In this document: positions 51,798 through 59,969 of the stretch, piece by piece
How positions within the stretch are numbered: the stretch's first letter is position 1
How the letters are laid out: the number at the start of each line of letters is the position of its first letter
Source of the DNA: Microbacterium telephonicum
GTDB taxonomy: Bacteria > Actinomycetota > Actinomycetes > Actinomycetales > Microbacteriaceae
Assembly: GCF_003651225.1 (NCBI RefSeq)
Contig: NZ_RCDB01000003.1
Coordinates: 747,259-811,258, forward strand
Length of the DNA stretch: 64,000 nucleotides
Reading direction: 5' to 3'
Position numbers and translations under genes: made by a program
The notes under the pieces: generated by a model
Told to the model about the DNA's origin: nothing
Seen by the model: the letters and a program-made list of their open reading frames with translations, nothing else
Databases searched by the model: none

Positions 51798-52187
51798 TCA
51801 GGCGAAGATGAGCAGGACGACCGCGATGAGCGGGAGCGTGCCCTGGATCGCGGCGGCGCGCAGGTAGCGGCGGCCCGATGTGGTGAGCACGATCGCGGCG
51901 GCGAGCATCGAGCCGACGCTGAAGATGGCGAGCACACGCCCGGCGAGACCGACATCGCCTCCAATGGCGAAGAGCACGAGCCCGACGATGGTCCCGATCG
52001 CGAGGAACAGGTTGTAGAAGCCCTGGTTGTACGCCATGGGCGCCGTCGTGTCGGCGGCGGCCTGGTCGGCGACGCCGAACCGCTTCCACGTGGCCGGGGT
52101 GCGCCAGGTGATGCTCTCCATCGCGAAGATGTAGACGTGCAGGGCGGCGGCGAGAGCGGCGACGAGCGTGGCCAGGGTCGCGATCAT
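51798..52187 (-). CDS. DUF1304 membrane protein
   Basis: A 129-residue protein with four membrane segments and the DUF1304 signature AYNQGFYNLFLAIGTIVGL, plus HVYIFAMESITWRTP near the N-terminus. Function unknown. TATCGT (52194-52199) lies 6 bases before the ATG at 52187, supporting that start. It diverges from the dihydroorotate dehydrogenase-like gene by 71 bases. Confidence 0.88.
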   Translation of the reverse strand: MIATLATLVAALAAALHVYIFAMESITWRTPATWKRFGVADQAAADTTAPMAYNQGFYNLFLAIGTIVGLVLFAIGGDVGLAGRVLAIFSVGSMLAAAIVLTTSGRRYLRAAAIQGTLPLIAVVLLIFA

Positions 52188-52258
52188 GCTCCGACGATAG
52201 CGATATCCCCGGCCGGCGCGCCGTCGCCGATCCACGCCGCGCCGTAGAGTGCCACGCG

Positions 52259-53317
52259 GTGGACCCCTTCTACGATCCCGCGCTGAGCTACGAGCAGAAC
52301 TACGTCCGTGGCCCGTTCGGCGTCTTCGTCGAGCCCGTTGCCGACGGGCCGATGCTCGCGGGCGACCCGGCGCACCGGTTCGTCGGCATCCCGGTGCGCA
52401 CGCCGTTCGGCATCCCGGCCGGTCCGCTGCTGAACGCCCGGTTCGCCGCGGCGGCTTTCGCGCACGGATTCGACGTGTGCGTGTACAAGACGGTGCGCAC
52501 CCGCGCGCACGCGTGCCACCCGTTCCCGAACGTGCTCGCGGTGCACGTCGACGGCGATCTGACGCCCGAGCGTGCGCGTCGTCCCCTCGTCGCCGACGAC
52601 GACTTCGCCGAGCCGCGCTCGATCAGCAACTCGTTCGGCGTCCCCTCCCGTGACCCTGACCGGTGGCAGCCCGACATGGCGGCGGCCGTCGCGGCCGCGG
52701 CGACCGGCCAGGTGCTCGTCGGCGGGTTCCAGGGCACGAAGGGTGACGGCGGTGCAGGCGCCTACGTCGCCGACCATGTGCGCGCGGCGCGGCTGGTCGT
52801 CGAGACCGGAGCCCCCGTTCTCGAGCTCAACCTCTCGTGCCCCAACGAGGGCACATCGGCGCTGCTGTGCTTCGACGTGCCGCGTGTGCGGCGCATCCTC
52901 GAAGCGGTGAAGGAAGAGATCGGCGACGTGCCGCTGCTCGTGAAGCTCGCGCACTTCCCCGACAACGACGCGCTGCGCACACTCGTCGCCGCGACCGCGA
53001 CGCTGGTCGCGGGGTACTCGGCGATCAACACGATCCCCGCCCGCCTCGTCACACCGGGCGGCGCGCAGGCGCTCCCCGGACGCGACGTCAGCGGCGTCTG
53101 CGGCGCGGCGATCCGCTGGGCGGGCCTCGACATGGTCCGGCGCCTCGCCCGGGCGCGCGACGACCTCGGCCACGACGTCGCGATCGTCGGCGTCGGCGGC
53201 GTCACGACACCGGCCGACGTCCTCGCCCTGCGCGCTGCCGGGGCGGATGCCGTCATGAGCGCGACCGGGGCGATGTGGAATCCGAACCTCGGGCACGAGG
53301 TGCGCGCGGTCCTCTGA
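52259..53317 (+). CDS. Dihydroorotate dehydrogenase-like flavoenzyme
   Basis: A 352-residue FMN TIM-barrel protein: TPFGIPAGPLLNARF at the N-terminus, ELNLSCPNEGTS with Cys194 as the likely catalytic base (the class 1 pattern; class 2 PyrD has Ser), LVKLAHFPDN with the FMN lysine, and VGVGGVTTPADVLALRAAGA for phosphate binding. The pattern is unlike membrane-bound PyrD and there are no pyrimidine genes nearby, so the substrate could be another dihydropyrimidine or an unrelated compound. The GTG at 52259 has TAGAGT (52245-52250) 8 bases upstream. Confidence 0.85.
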   Translation: MDPFYDPALSYEQNYVRGPFGVFVEPVADGPMLAGDPAHRFVGIPVRTPFGIPAGPLLNARFAAAAFAHGFDVCVYKTVRTRAHACHPFPNVLAVHVDGDLTPERARRPLVADDDFAEPRSISNSFGVPSRDPDRWQPDMAAAVAAAATGQVLVGGFQGTKGDGGAGAYVADHVRAARLVVETGAPVLELNLSCPNEGTSALLCFDVPRVRRILEAVKEEIGDVPLLVKLAHFPDNDALRTLVAATATLVAGYSAINTIPARLVTPGGAQALPGRDVSGVCGAAIRWAGLDMVRRLARARDDLGHDVAIVGVGGVTTPADVLALRAAGADAVMSATGAMWNPNLGHEVRAVL

Positions 53318-53367
53318 CCGGGGCACGCCGCGGGCGGACGCGCGGGGTCGCGGTTACGCTGGAGCGC

Positions 53368-54063
53368 ATGGCTGGGCAGGCACGCGGACGCGGGGGGACC
53401 CCCGCGCGCAAGGGGCGCCCCGCGCCGAACCCGAAGGCTGCGGTTCCGGCATCCGTCGACCCGATCCCCGCGGGACCGTTCCGGCTCGGCGCCATCCCCG
53501 GCGCGACGCCCGGCAAATGGATCGACCTGTGGCACGAGCGGATGCCGCGCACGCCGCTCGAACTCGTGCCGCTGGAGGTCGCCGGGCAGCGAGGGGCCGT
53601 CTCCTCCGGAGCGGTCGACGCCGCGCTCGTGCGATTGCCCGTCGAGCGCGAGGGGCTCAGCGTCATCGCCCTGTACGACGAGGTCCCCGTCGTCGTGTGC
53701 GCCGCCGATTCGCACCTGACCGCGGCCGACGAACTCACGATCGCCGACCTCGCCGGCGAGGTCGTGATCCGTCCCGTCGACGATGTGCTCGGCGTCGACG
53801 TCCCGGATGCCGTCGCCCCGCGCTTCACAGCGCCGGAGACGACCGAGGACGCCGTCGCGACGGTCGCGACCGGGGTCGGCGTCGTCATCGTGCCGATGTC
53901 GCTGGCCCGCCTGCACCACCGCAAAGACGTCGAGTACCGTCCGCTCGCCGATGGCCCCGTCTCGGGCGTCGCGCTCGCCTGGCCCACCGACCGCACGACG
54001 CCCCTCGTCGAGGCGTTCATCGGCATCGTGCGCGGTCGCACCGCGAACTCCTCCCGCCGCTGA
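53368..54063 (+). CDS. LysR-type effector-binding domain without HTH
   Basis: A 231-residue protein with a basic, disordered N-terminus (MAGQARGRGGTPARKGRPAP) followed directly by a LysR substrate-binding fold: FRLGAIPGATPGKWIDLWHE, VDAALVRLPVEREGLSVIAL, VATVATGVGVVIVPMSLARL, GVALAWPTDRTTPLVEAFIG. The winged HTH of LysR regulators is absent, and no frame upstream supplies it. It may be a stand-alone ligand-binding or decoy protein, or bind nucleic acid through its basic tail. TACGCT (53355-53360) lies 7 bases before the ATG. Confidence 0.8.
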   Translation: MAGQARGRGGTPARKGRPAPNPKAAVPASVDPIPAGPFRLGAIPGATPGKWIDLWHERMPRTPLELVPLEVAGQRGAVSSGAVDAALVRLPVEREGLSVIALYDEVPVVVCAADSHLTAADELTIADLAGEVVIRPVDDVLGVDVPDAVAPRFTAPETTEDAVATVATGVGVVIVPMSLARLHHRKDVEYRPLADGPVSGVALAWPTDRTTPLVEAFIGIVRGRTANSSRR

Positions 54064-54082
54064 CGCCGCGCCCCCGGCTCCC

Positions 54083-54120
54083 GGTGGTTGAGTAGCCGGC
54101 GGAGCCGGCGTATCGAAACC
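54083..54120. repeat. GTTGAG/TCGAAAC palindromic repeat, TAGC core
   Basis: GGTGGTTGAGTAGCCGGCGG then AGCCGGCGTATCGAAACC, same type as the copy between rpsG and fusA (2076-2114). It starts 20 bases after the LysR-domain gene stop. Confidence 0.75.
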
Positions 54121-54147
54121 CTCGCACCAGCCGTTGATGCCGGGTTC

Positions 54148-54235
54148 GGGGCGTTTCGACTCGCTCCGCTCGCTCAACGACCGGGGAGGGCCGGGCTCGG
54201 GGCGTTTCGACTCGCTCCGCTCGCTCAACGGCCGG
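54148..54235. repeat. Two direct GTTGAG/TCGAAAC palindromic repeats
   Basis: Copies at 54148-54184 and 54200-54235 match the units at 27277-27361 nearly base for base (GGGCGTTTCGACTCGCTCCG then CTCGCTCAACG). They fill the gap between the convergent LysR-domain gene and the CHAT operon. The rest of this 400-base gap holds two hairpins and no gene I can support. Confidence 0.8.
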
Positions 54236-54256
54236 GAGGGGGCGAGGCGGGGCGGA

Positions 54257-54289
54257 CGGGTCGGTGAGGCCCCACTCCTCACCGACCCG
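54257..54289 (+). terminator. Strong hairpin in the convergent gap
   Basis: CGGGTCGGTGAG (54257-54268) pairs perfectly with CTCACCGACCCG (54278-54289), a 12-bp stem with a 9-base loop. It can work on either strand: after the LysR-domain gene or after the CHAT gene. Confidence 0.6.
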
Positions 54290-54379
54290 CGGACGGGCAT
54301 GGAAACCCCCCGGTCAGCCGTCCAAGTGGAATGCGCGTTCGCCGCTCCCCAGCGACTCTGGCTTCCGCGGCGAATCGGC

Positions 54380-54395
54380 GGGGTCCCCCGACCCC
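54380..54395 (-). terminator. Short hairpin after the CHAT gene
   Basis: GGGGTC-CCCC-GACCCC forms a 6-bp stem with a 4-base loop, 70 bases downstream of the CHAT gene stop on the minus strand. Weak evidence. Confidence 0.35.
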
Positions 54396-54464
54396 CACCG
54401 CGCGGTCATTCCGTATGAGAAGAGCACCCTCCGCCGCCCCTGATACCTCGGCGCGGAAGAAAAA

Positions 54465-56972
54465 TCAGAATCCGTTCCCGTGCACCTGGAACGGCGCCGA
54501 GATCCCGGTGCTCGCGGTCGCCGCGGCGAGCGCGAGCGACGGCTCGAGGCCGCGGGCGAGCTCGGCGTGCACGGCTCCCAGCAGCTCGCACGCGTCGTCG
54601 TCGGCGACCACGACCGGCGCGGCGATCACCGCGCCCGCACCGGCGTGCAGCCAGGCGCGCGTCATGCCGACCGCCTCCTCACCCCACCGCACCGACGATC
54701 GTCCCGCCTCGCACGCCGACAGCACGACCGTGCGCGGCAGCCGCGGCATCCGGTCGATGTCGTAGCCGAAGAGCACCCCGTCGGCCAGCTGCAGACCGGA
54801 GAAGATCGGGTTGTCGACCGCATGCCGTCCGTGCGCGGCCACGTGGAGCACGTCGGCGGATGCCGCGGCCTCCGACACGGCGGCGACCGTCGCGTCGGCA
54901 CCGCTCAGGAGGGTGGGATCCGTCCAGGCCGCCGCCCCGACCGCCGCCTCCTCCCGGCCGCGCGGCACCCGCGGACCGACGGCGAAGACGACGCGCTCGG
55001 CGCCCGGCGCCGCGGCAGGCCGCGCCTCGCGCGCGTGCACCCAACGCGAGACGGATCCCGCCAGCGTGAACGCCCGTCCGCGCAATGCCGGCAGCATCGC
55101 CCACGGCATGCCGGCGAGCACACCGGGGGCGGTGAGCACGATCCGTCGCGCGTCGACGCCGCGCAGCGGCTCGTCCAGCAGCATCCGCGACAGCCGCTCC
55201 ACACGTCCGGCGAGCGAGCGCGCGACGACGTCGACCATCGGTCCGGTGCGCACCATCGCCGACATGTCGAGGTCGGAGCGCAGCCCCGCGAAGGCGGCGC
55301 GGACATCGGACCATCCCGGTAGCGGCACGACACGCGCCTCGGTGGTCGTGACGACCAGGCACGTCAGTCCCTGCGGGCTGAAGACGAACGACACGATCGC
55401 GATGTCGTCATCTAGCGCCGCGACCGCGGCGTCCAGAGCGACGCGTTGCTCGACGTCGGCGACGCCCGTCGTTGTCCACTGACGATGCCGCAGGGTGTCG
55501 GCGAGCTCGATCGCCCGCGGATCCGAGGCCCAGTCGGCGCTGGCGAGGTCGGCGCGCAGCGCGCGCAGCTCACCGAGCTCGGCGGCCTGCTGCGGGTCGC
55601 TGGGCGGCCGCAGCGGCAGCACCTGGATACTGAGATGCCGCGCGCGCTCAGACCAGTCGAACACCGACTCGGGCTGCGCCGTGCGCACCGCGGCGCCGAG
55701 GCCCGACAGCACGAGCCCCATCCCGTACATCGACAGCGACGTCTGCAGGTCGAGGCTTCCGAAAGAGGAGCGCCAGGCCGACAGCTCGTCGAGCCCCGCC
55801 GCGGCCTCGGCCTGCACACTGCGGTCCCGGCGGGCTCGTGCCGACCGCTCCGCACGCACCTCGGCGGCAAGCAGCCGCACCTCCAGCGGGGCCGATGCGG
55901 GCAGCGCCGGCATCCGGCCTCCGGCGTGGCCGTGCCGCGCCCGCCAGAGCTCGAGCGACAGCCGCAGCGCCGTCGCCTCGCCCGCGAGCCCCGCCGCGGC
56001 GAGGCGGCGCGCGACCGGCGCCACTTCACGCGTGTCGACCGGGCGCTCGGGCACGACCTTCCCGACCCGGTCGATCGCGCCGGCAGCGAGCCGCGCCCGC
56101 AAGCGGATGCCGTCGGCCCGCGCAGCCCACGACTGCGATCCGAGCGCCGTGAAGCGCCGCGACGCGCTGCCGGCCGCCTTCGCGGCGGCGACCGGATCGT
56201 GGCGCAGCAGCGACCGGGCGAGCTGCAGCTCGGCTTCCGCGCGCGCCTGCGGCATCCCGTTCGCCCCGAACGTGCGCGCCGCGCGCTGCAGCAGCGTCTC
56301 GGCCTCCGCTGTCAGACCGGCGTCGCGCAGCGCTTCGGCCATGTCGACGTCGCCGATCGCCGCGCTCGCATCCGACGTCTCCCCGGCGAGCGTGCGGGCG
56401 TCGCCCATCTCGCGCATCGCGCGCACGAGGTCGCCGGCCAGCAGGGCGACGTAACCGAGGTTGTGCTGTGCTTCGGCGACGTCGACCGGTTCCCCGTGTC
56501 GGCGGTAGACGTCGCGCGCCTGCTCGAGGTCGGCCGTCGCGGCCGACAGGTCGCGCAGCTGCATGCCGACGAGGCTGCGGTTCATCCGCAGGTTCGCCGC
56601 CGCCATCGGGTCGTCCTCGAGCGCATCGATCCCGCGCCCCAGCCACAGCGCGGCCTCGTCGAGTCGCCCCTGGTACAGCAGGGTCGCGCCGAGCTGACCG
56701 GCCAGCACCCCCGACGTGTGCGCGCTGATCCCCGGCAGCGCCAGTGTGTCGCGCACGAGCTGCTCGCCCTCGTCCTGCGCGCCGGTCTGGGCCATCACGT
56801 ACGCCGTCGTGCCGGCGATGCGGGCGCGGAGGTCGACGTCGGGCGCCGCCGCAGCGGCATCGGCGAGCAGGCGTCGCGCCTCGTCGAAGCGACGCTGATC
56901 GGTCAGCTCACGCGCACGCGCGTAGAGATCGAGCGCACGCGCAGCAGGATCGGTGGTGAGGGCCACCTTCAC
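54465..56972 (-). CDS. TPR-CHAT protease (caspase/separase-like)
   Basis: An 835-residue cytoplasmic protein. Residues about 10-320 are helical TPR-type repeats (ALDLYARARELTDQRRFDEA, LGATLLYQGRLDEAALWLG, AEAQHNLGYVALLAGDLVRA). A linker and the CHAT domain follow. The clan CD catalytic dyad is present: His714 in VLHVAAHGRH and Cys754 in TVVLSACEAG. CHAT is the domain class that includes the TPR-CHAT protease Csx29 of type III-E CRISPR. It is the last gene of the sigma/156-aa/subtilisin/CHAT operon, 38 bases after the subtilisin. I infer that it senses a signal through the TPRs and cleaves a partner. GTG start at 56972. Confidence 0.9.
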   Translation of the reverse strand: MKVALTTDPAARALDLYARARELTDQRRFDEARRLLADAAAAAPDVDLRARIAGTTAYVMAQTGAQDEGEQLVRDTLALPGISAHTSGVLAGQLGATLLYQGRLDEAALWLGRGIDALEDDPMAAANLRMNRSLVGMQLRDLSAATADLEQARDVYRRHGEPVDVAEAQHNLGYVALLAGDLVRAMREMGDARTLAGETSDASAAIGDVDMAEALRDAGLTAEAETLLQRAARTFGANGMPQARAEAELQLARSLLRHDPVAAAKAAGSASRRFTALGSQSWAARADGIRLRARLAAGAIDRVGKVVPERPVDTREVAPVARRLAAAGLAGEATALRLSLELWRARHGHAGGRMPALPASAPLEVRLLAAEVRAERSARARRDRSVQAEAAAGLDELSAWRSSFGSLDLQTSLSMYGMGLVLSGLGAAVRTAQPESVFDWSERARHLSIQVLPLRPPSDPQQAAELGELRALRADLASADWASDPRAIELADTLRHRQWTTTGVADVEQRVALDAAVAALDDDIAIVSFVFSPQGLTCLVVTTTEARVVPLPGWSDVRAAFAGLRSDLDMSAMVRTGPMVDVVARSLAGRVERLSRMLLDEPLRGVDARRIVLTAPGVLAGMPWAMLPALRGRAFTLAGSVSRWVHAREARPAAAPGAERVVFAVGPRVPRGREEAAVGAAAWTDPTLLSGADATVAAVSEAAASADVLHVAAHGRHAVDNPIFSGLQLADGVLFGYDIDRMPRLPRTVVLSACEAGRSSVRWGEEAVGMTRAWLHAGAGAVIAAPVVVADDDACELLGAVHAELARGLEPSLALAAATASTGISAPFQVHGNGF

Positions 56973-57010
56973 AGCATGCCGTGTCGCGTACCCTCACCGC
57001 GATTCCTCGG

Positions 57011-58687
57011 TCAGTCGTCGTCGCCGAGCACCCCGTCGAGCGCGTCGAGCGCATCCGACACGGCGGCCCCCGCATCCGGACCCTCCGACGGACGCAGCCG
57101 GGCGGCGACCCGTCCGGCGACCAGCGGCGCGGCGAACGACGTGCCGCTCCACACGGCGAACCCGCCACGGAAATCCTCCGGCGCGATCGTCAGGCGCCGC
57201 CGCGCGTACTCGTCGTCACGCGCCGACGCCTGCAGCCCACCGACGAAGTCGGGAAGGATGCTGACCACCCCGGCGCCGGGCGCGTAGGTGCGCACCCACG
57301 GCCCCACGTTCGAGAACAGTGCCGTGGAGCGCCGATCGGGGTTGAGCGCGCCGACCGAGAGGTGCGGCGCCCCGCCGTCGGACGGGAGCCCGTTGTCCGA
57401 ACCCGGCCACGGCCACAGCGATGCGGGGAAGGTCGGACGGTCGACAGCGTCGTTGCCCGCCGACACCACGACGGTCGTGCCGAGGCTGCGCATCGTGGCG
57501 AGGAGGTCGAAGAGGTCTTGCGAATACAGGCCGTCCTGCGGGGTCTCGTGGTAGTAGCCGAGCGACATGTTGACGACGTCGACGGGCCGCCCGTCCGCTC
57601 CGCCGCTGTCGACCCAGCGCTGCATGAGCACGCCGAGGTCTTCGACCACCTGCAGGAGGTTCGACTCCTCGACCACCCCGAGCGCGTCGGCGACGCGGAT
57701 CGCGAGCAGGTCGGCATCCGGCGCCGCCTGGCGGACGATCCCCGCGATGAACGTGCCGTGCCCCGCCACCGGATCGATCTCGCCGTCGAGCGGCCCGTAC
57801 ATGTCGGGGTAGACCTCGGGGTTCGCCTGATCGTGGAAGCCGACGTGGCGGCCGTCGATCGTCACGTCGCGGTCGACGACGTCGTCCGGCAGCCACGAGT
57901 GTGTTCCCGCTCCGGTGTCGAGGATGGCGACGACGGGGCGCCGACGACCGGCCGCAGGCTCGGAGCGCACCGGCCCGGGGCCGATCCACGCGACCGGCTG
58001 CCTGCCGCCCGAGCCCGCTTCCGCGTACTCGCCGACCGGGTTGGTGCGACCGTACGGGTTCGTGCGACCGTACGGGTTCGTGCGGCCGTAGGGGTTCGTC
58101 CGACCGTACGGATTGGTGCGACCGTACGGGTTGGCCTCCGTGAACGGATTGATCCCGATGGGATCGACGGTCAGCACGTGGTCGAGGCCGACGCGGTCGA
58201 GCCCCGCCTTCTTCAGCGCTTCGCCCGCGGCGACGCCGTCGAGGCGGGCGTCGGGACCGAGCACCTCGCGCCGCAGGCGCTGCAGCACGCGCCACGCGTC
58301 GGGAAGCGACGGCGAGACGCGCTCTTTGTCGTCGGGCGCGGTCAGACGCACGCGCACGACGACCGGCGCGCCCGGCAGTCGGGGTTCCGGGCGCTCTCCG
58401 TCACGCAGCTCGGTGCCGTCCAGGCGCTCCCGCACCGCGCCCCATCCGAAGGCCTCCGCAGCGGCGCGCACGCGGTCGAAGTTGCCCTCGACGAGGCTGC
58501 CGTCCTCGCCGCCGCCGATCAGCAGCCGGTCGGGCACGTAGACGGTCGGGAACGCGGGGATACCGTCCAGCGGCTCGGTTCCCGTGTCGAGCACGACGGC
58601 ACGGGTCACCGACCCCCGAGCGCGGTCGCGCCACGTCCAGCCCTTCGGCTGCGGGTCGGCGGGGTTCGCGGCGTCTTCAACGGGCAT
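57011..58687 (-). CDS. Cytoplasmic S8 subtilisin with NPYGRT-repeat linker
   Basis: A 558-residue S8 peptidase with a complete active site: Asp257 (VVAILDTGAG), His310 (VAGHGTFIAG), Asn412 (VVVSAGND) and Ser517 (WSGTSFAAP). It has no signal peptide or membrane anchor, unlike most subtilisins. Residues 1-175 are an N-terminal domain (VPDRLLIGGGED, PVVVRVRLTAPDD) that may act as a propeptide or sensor. Residues 180-221 are seven NPxxxx hexapeptides, five of them exactly NPYGRT, leading into the catalytic domain. GGAGG lies four bases before the ATG. It sits between the 156-residue protein and CHAT genes in the operon. Confidence 0.92.
   Translation of the reverse strand: MPVEDAANPADPQPKGWTWRDRARGSVTRAVVLDTGTEPLDGIPAFPTVYVPDRLLIGGGEDGSLVEGNFDRVRAAAEAFGWGAVRERLDGTELRDGERPEPRLPGAPVVVRVRLTAPDDKERVSPSLPDAWRVLQRLRREVLGPDARLDGVAAGEALKKAGLDRVGLDHVLTVDPIGINPFTEANPYGRTNPYGRTNPYGRTNPYGRTNPYGRTNPVGEYAEAGSGGRQPVAWIGPGPVRSEPAAGRRRPVVAILDTGAGTHSWLPDDVVDRDVTIDGRHVGFHDQANPEVYPDMYGPLDGEIDPVAGHGTFIAGIVRQAAPDADLLAIRVADALGVVEESNLLQVVEDLGVLMQRWVDSGGADGRPVDVVNMSLGYYHETPQDGLYSQDLFDLLATMRSLGTTVVVSAGNDAVDRPTFPASLWPWPGSDNGLPSDGGAPHLSVGALNPDRRSTALFSNVGPWVRTYAPGAGVVSILPDFVGGLQASARDDEYARRRLTIAPEDFRGGFAVWSGTSFAAPLVAGRVAARLRPSEGPDAGAAVSDALDALDGVLGDDD
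58043..58132 (-). repeat. Five 18-bp units encoding NPYGRT
   Basis: Tandem in-frame units of 18 bases differing only at a few third positions, encoding residues 186-215 of the subtilisin, flanked by degenerate units NPFTEA and NPVGEY. Such an array can change copy number by slippage. Confidence 0.85.
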
Positions 58688-58740
58688 GGATCCTCCAGGG
58701 CTCGGCGGTGAGGGCAGGGATCAGAGTTTCGAAGAAGGGG

Positions 58741-59211
58741 TCAGAGCTCGAAGCGGGGAGTCAGCAGCTCGGCGCCGCGCCCGGAGTCGTCGGCCGCGAG
58801 AGCGAACCGCAGCCGCACCACGCCGGACCCGACATCCTCGAACGCGAATCGCCCCTCGACGACCGGCGCGGTCTGTGCGACGTCCCCCGTGATCAGCTGT
58901 GCGTCGGTCGCCTCGCCGTCGACCCATCCGTCGAGGCGTCGTCGGCCGTCGGAGTCGGCGGTCACATGCACGAGCACGCTCGTCGTCCCGTCGCCGAACT
59001 GCAGGGTGAGCATGTCGGCGTCGCCGCGCACCGCCGCGACGGCGTCGCTGTCGACGAGGGCGAGCAGGGCGTACTCCCGGTCGAGATCGGCGGCGGCGAC
59101 GGCGACGATCACGTCGGTCGCGAGCCCCGCGGGGACGGGATCGGCGGCGGCGTACATGTCGCGCAGACCCGTCCACAGTGCGTCATCGGTGAAGGCGGCG
59201 TCAGAGGTCAT
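58741..59211 (-). CDS. Small hypothetical protein of the sigma/protease operon
   Basis: A 156-residue protein. The N-terminal third is helical (LWTGLRDMYAAADPVPAGLA, VAAADLDREYALLALVDSDA). The rest is strand-rich (DMLTLQFGDGTTSVLVHVTA, VEGRFAFEDVGSGVVRLRF). The AADPVP motif followed by a Y/L-A-x-L region recalls small proteins that I remember next to this type of ECF sigma factor in Streptomyces, so a sigma-binding or sensor role is possible but not shown. GGGAG lies six bases before the ATG; the gene overlaps the sigma gene by 11 bases. Confidence 0.75.
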   Translation of the reverse strand: MTSDAAFTDDALWTGLRDMYAAADPVPAGLATDVIVAVAAADLDREYALLALVDSDAVAAVRGDADMLTLQFGDGTTSVLVHVTADSDGRRRLDGWVDGEATDAQLITGDVAQTAPVVEGRFAFEDVGSGVVRLRFALAADDSGRGAELLTPRFEL

Positions 59212-59851
59212 GAGGATCTCCCTTCCCGTCGGCGGCCGCTTCTCCGGGGGCGAGTGCGGTCCGCAGCTTGCCGAGGCAACGCTGCCTCGTGGGTCCGATC
59301 GACCCCACCGGCATGGCGAGGTCCTGGGCGATGCGCGCGTAGTCGGGGCGCTCCTCGAACGCGACGATCCGCAGCAGGCGGCGGCAACGCTCCTCGAGGG
59401 ACGCGACGGCGCTCCACAGCCGCTCGTCGCGGAGACGCAGCTGCGCGGCATCCTCCGCGGAGTCGGCCAGCGGAAGGCGCGGCTCGAGGTCGGCGTCCTC
59501 CACGGGATGCTGACGCTGCTGCGCGCGTCCGACGCGCCACGCCTCGCGCCGGGCGGTCGTGGTCAGCCAGCCGGCGACGGCGCGCGGCTCGTGGATGTCG
59601 CCGGCCCGGCGCACGAGGGTGAGCCAGGTCGACTGCACGACGTCTTCGGCCAGCATCCGCTCGAGCCCGTAGGCGCGCACGACGTGCCACAGCACGGGTG
59701 TCATCAGGCGCACGAGGTCGTCCATGGCGCGCGGGTCGCCGCCGCGCCAGCGCGCGAAGCTCTCGGACGCCCGCTCCCAGACGCCGGGCGCGGACGTCGG
59801 CCCCACGTCGCCGGGGGCTTGGTCGGCGGACGTGGGGTCGATGTCGCTCAT
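59201..59851 (-). CDS. ECF-type RNA polymerase sigma factor
   Basis: A 216-residue sigma factor with region 2 (FARWRGGDPRAMDDLVRLMT, AEDVVQSTWLTLVRRAGDIH, VAGWLTTTARREAWR) and region 4 (RCRRLLRIVAFEERPDYARI, MPVGSIGPTRQRCLGKLR). No anti-sigma membrane protein is adjacent, so control must come from the 156-residue neighbour, from proteolysis, or from elsewhere. It is the first gene of the operon and probably transcribes it. I chose the ATG at 59851; CAGAAT 7 bases upstream could be its own -10. Divergent from the amidotransferase gene. Confidence 0.93.
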   Translation of the reverse strand: MSDIDPTSADQAPGDVGPTSAPGVWERASESFARWRGGDPRAMDDLVRLMTPVLWHVVRAYGLERMLAEDVVQSTWLTLVRRAGDIHEPRAVAGWLTTTARREAWRVGRAQQRQHPVEDADLEPRLPLADSAEDAAQLRLRDERLWSAVASLEERCRRLLRIVAFEERPDYARIAQDLAMPVGSIGPTRQRCLGKLRTALAPGEAAADGKGDPHDL

Positions 59852-59969
59852 AGCGCCCATTCTGGCCACATCTGAAGGAGCGCGGCCAGGCGCGGCGTGA
59901 TACATCGCGCGGTGTTGAATTCCGGCAACCGCGTCGCGGGCGTGTTCGCGCCCGATCTAGACTCGGCGC

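Noticed and set aside
54236..54464. Small protein frames after the repeats
   Set aside because: No ribosome binding site, no leaderless promoter, and the frames cross two hairpins; I see no gene here.
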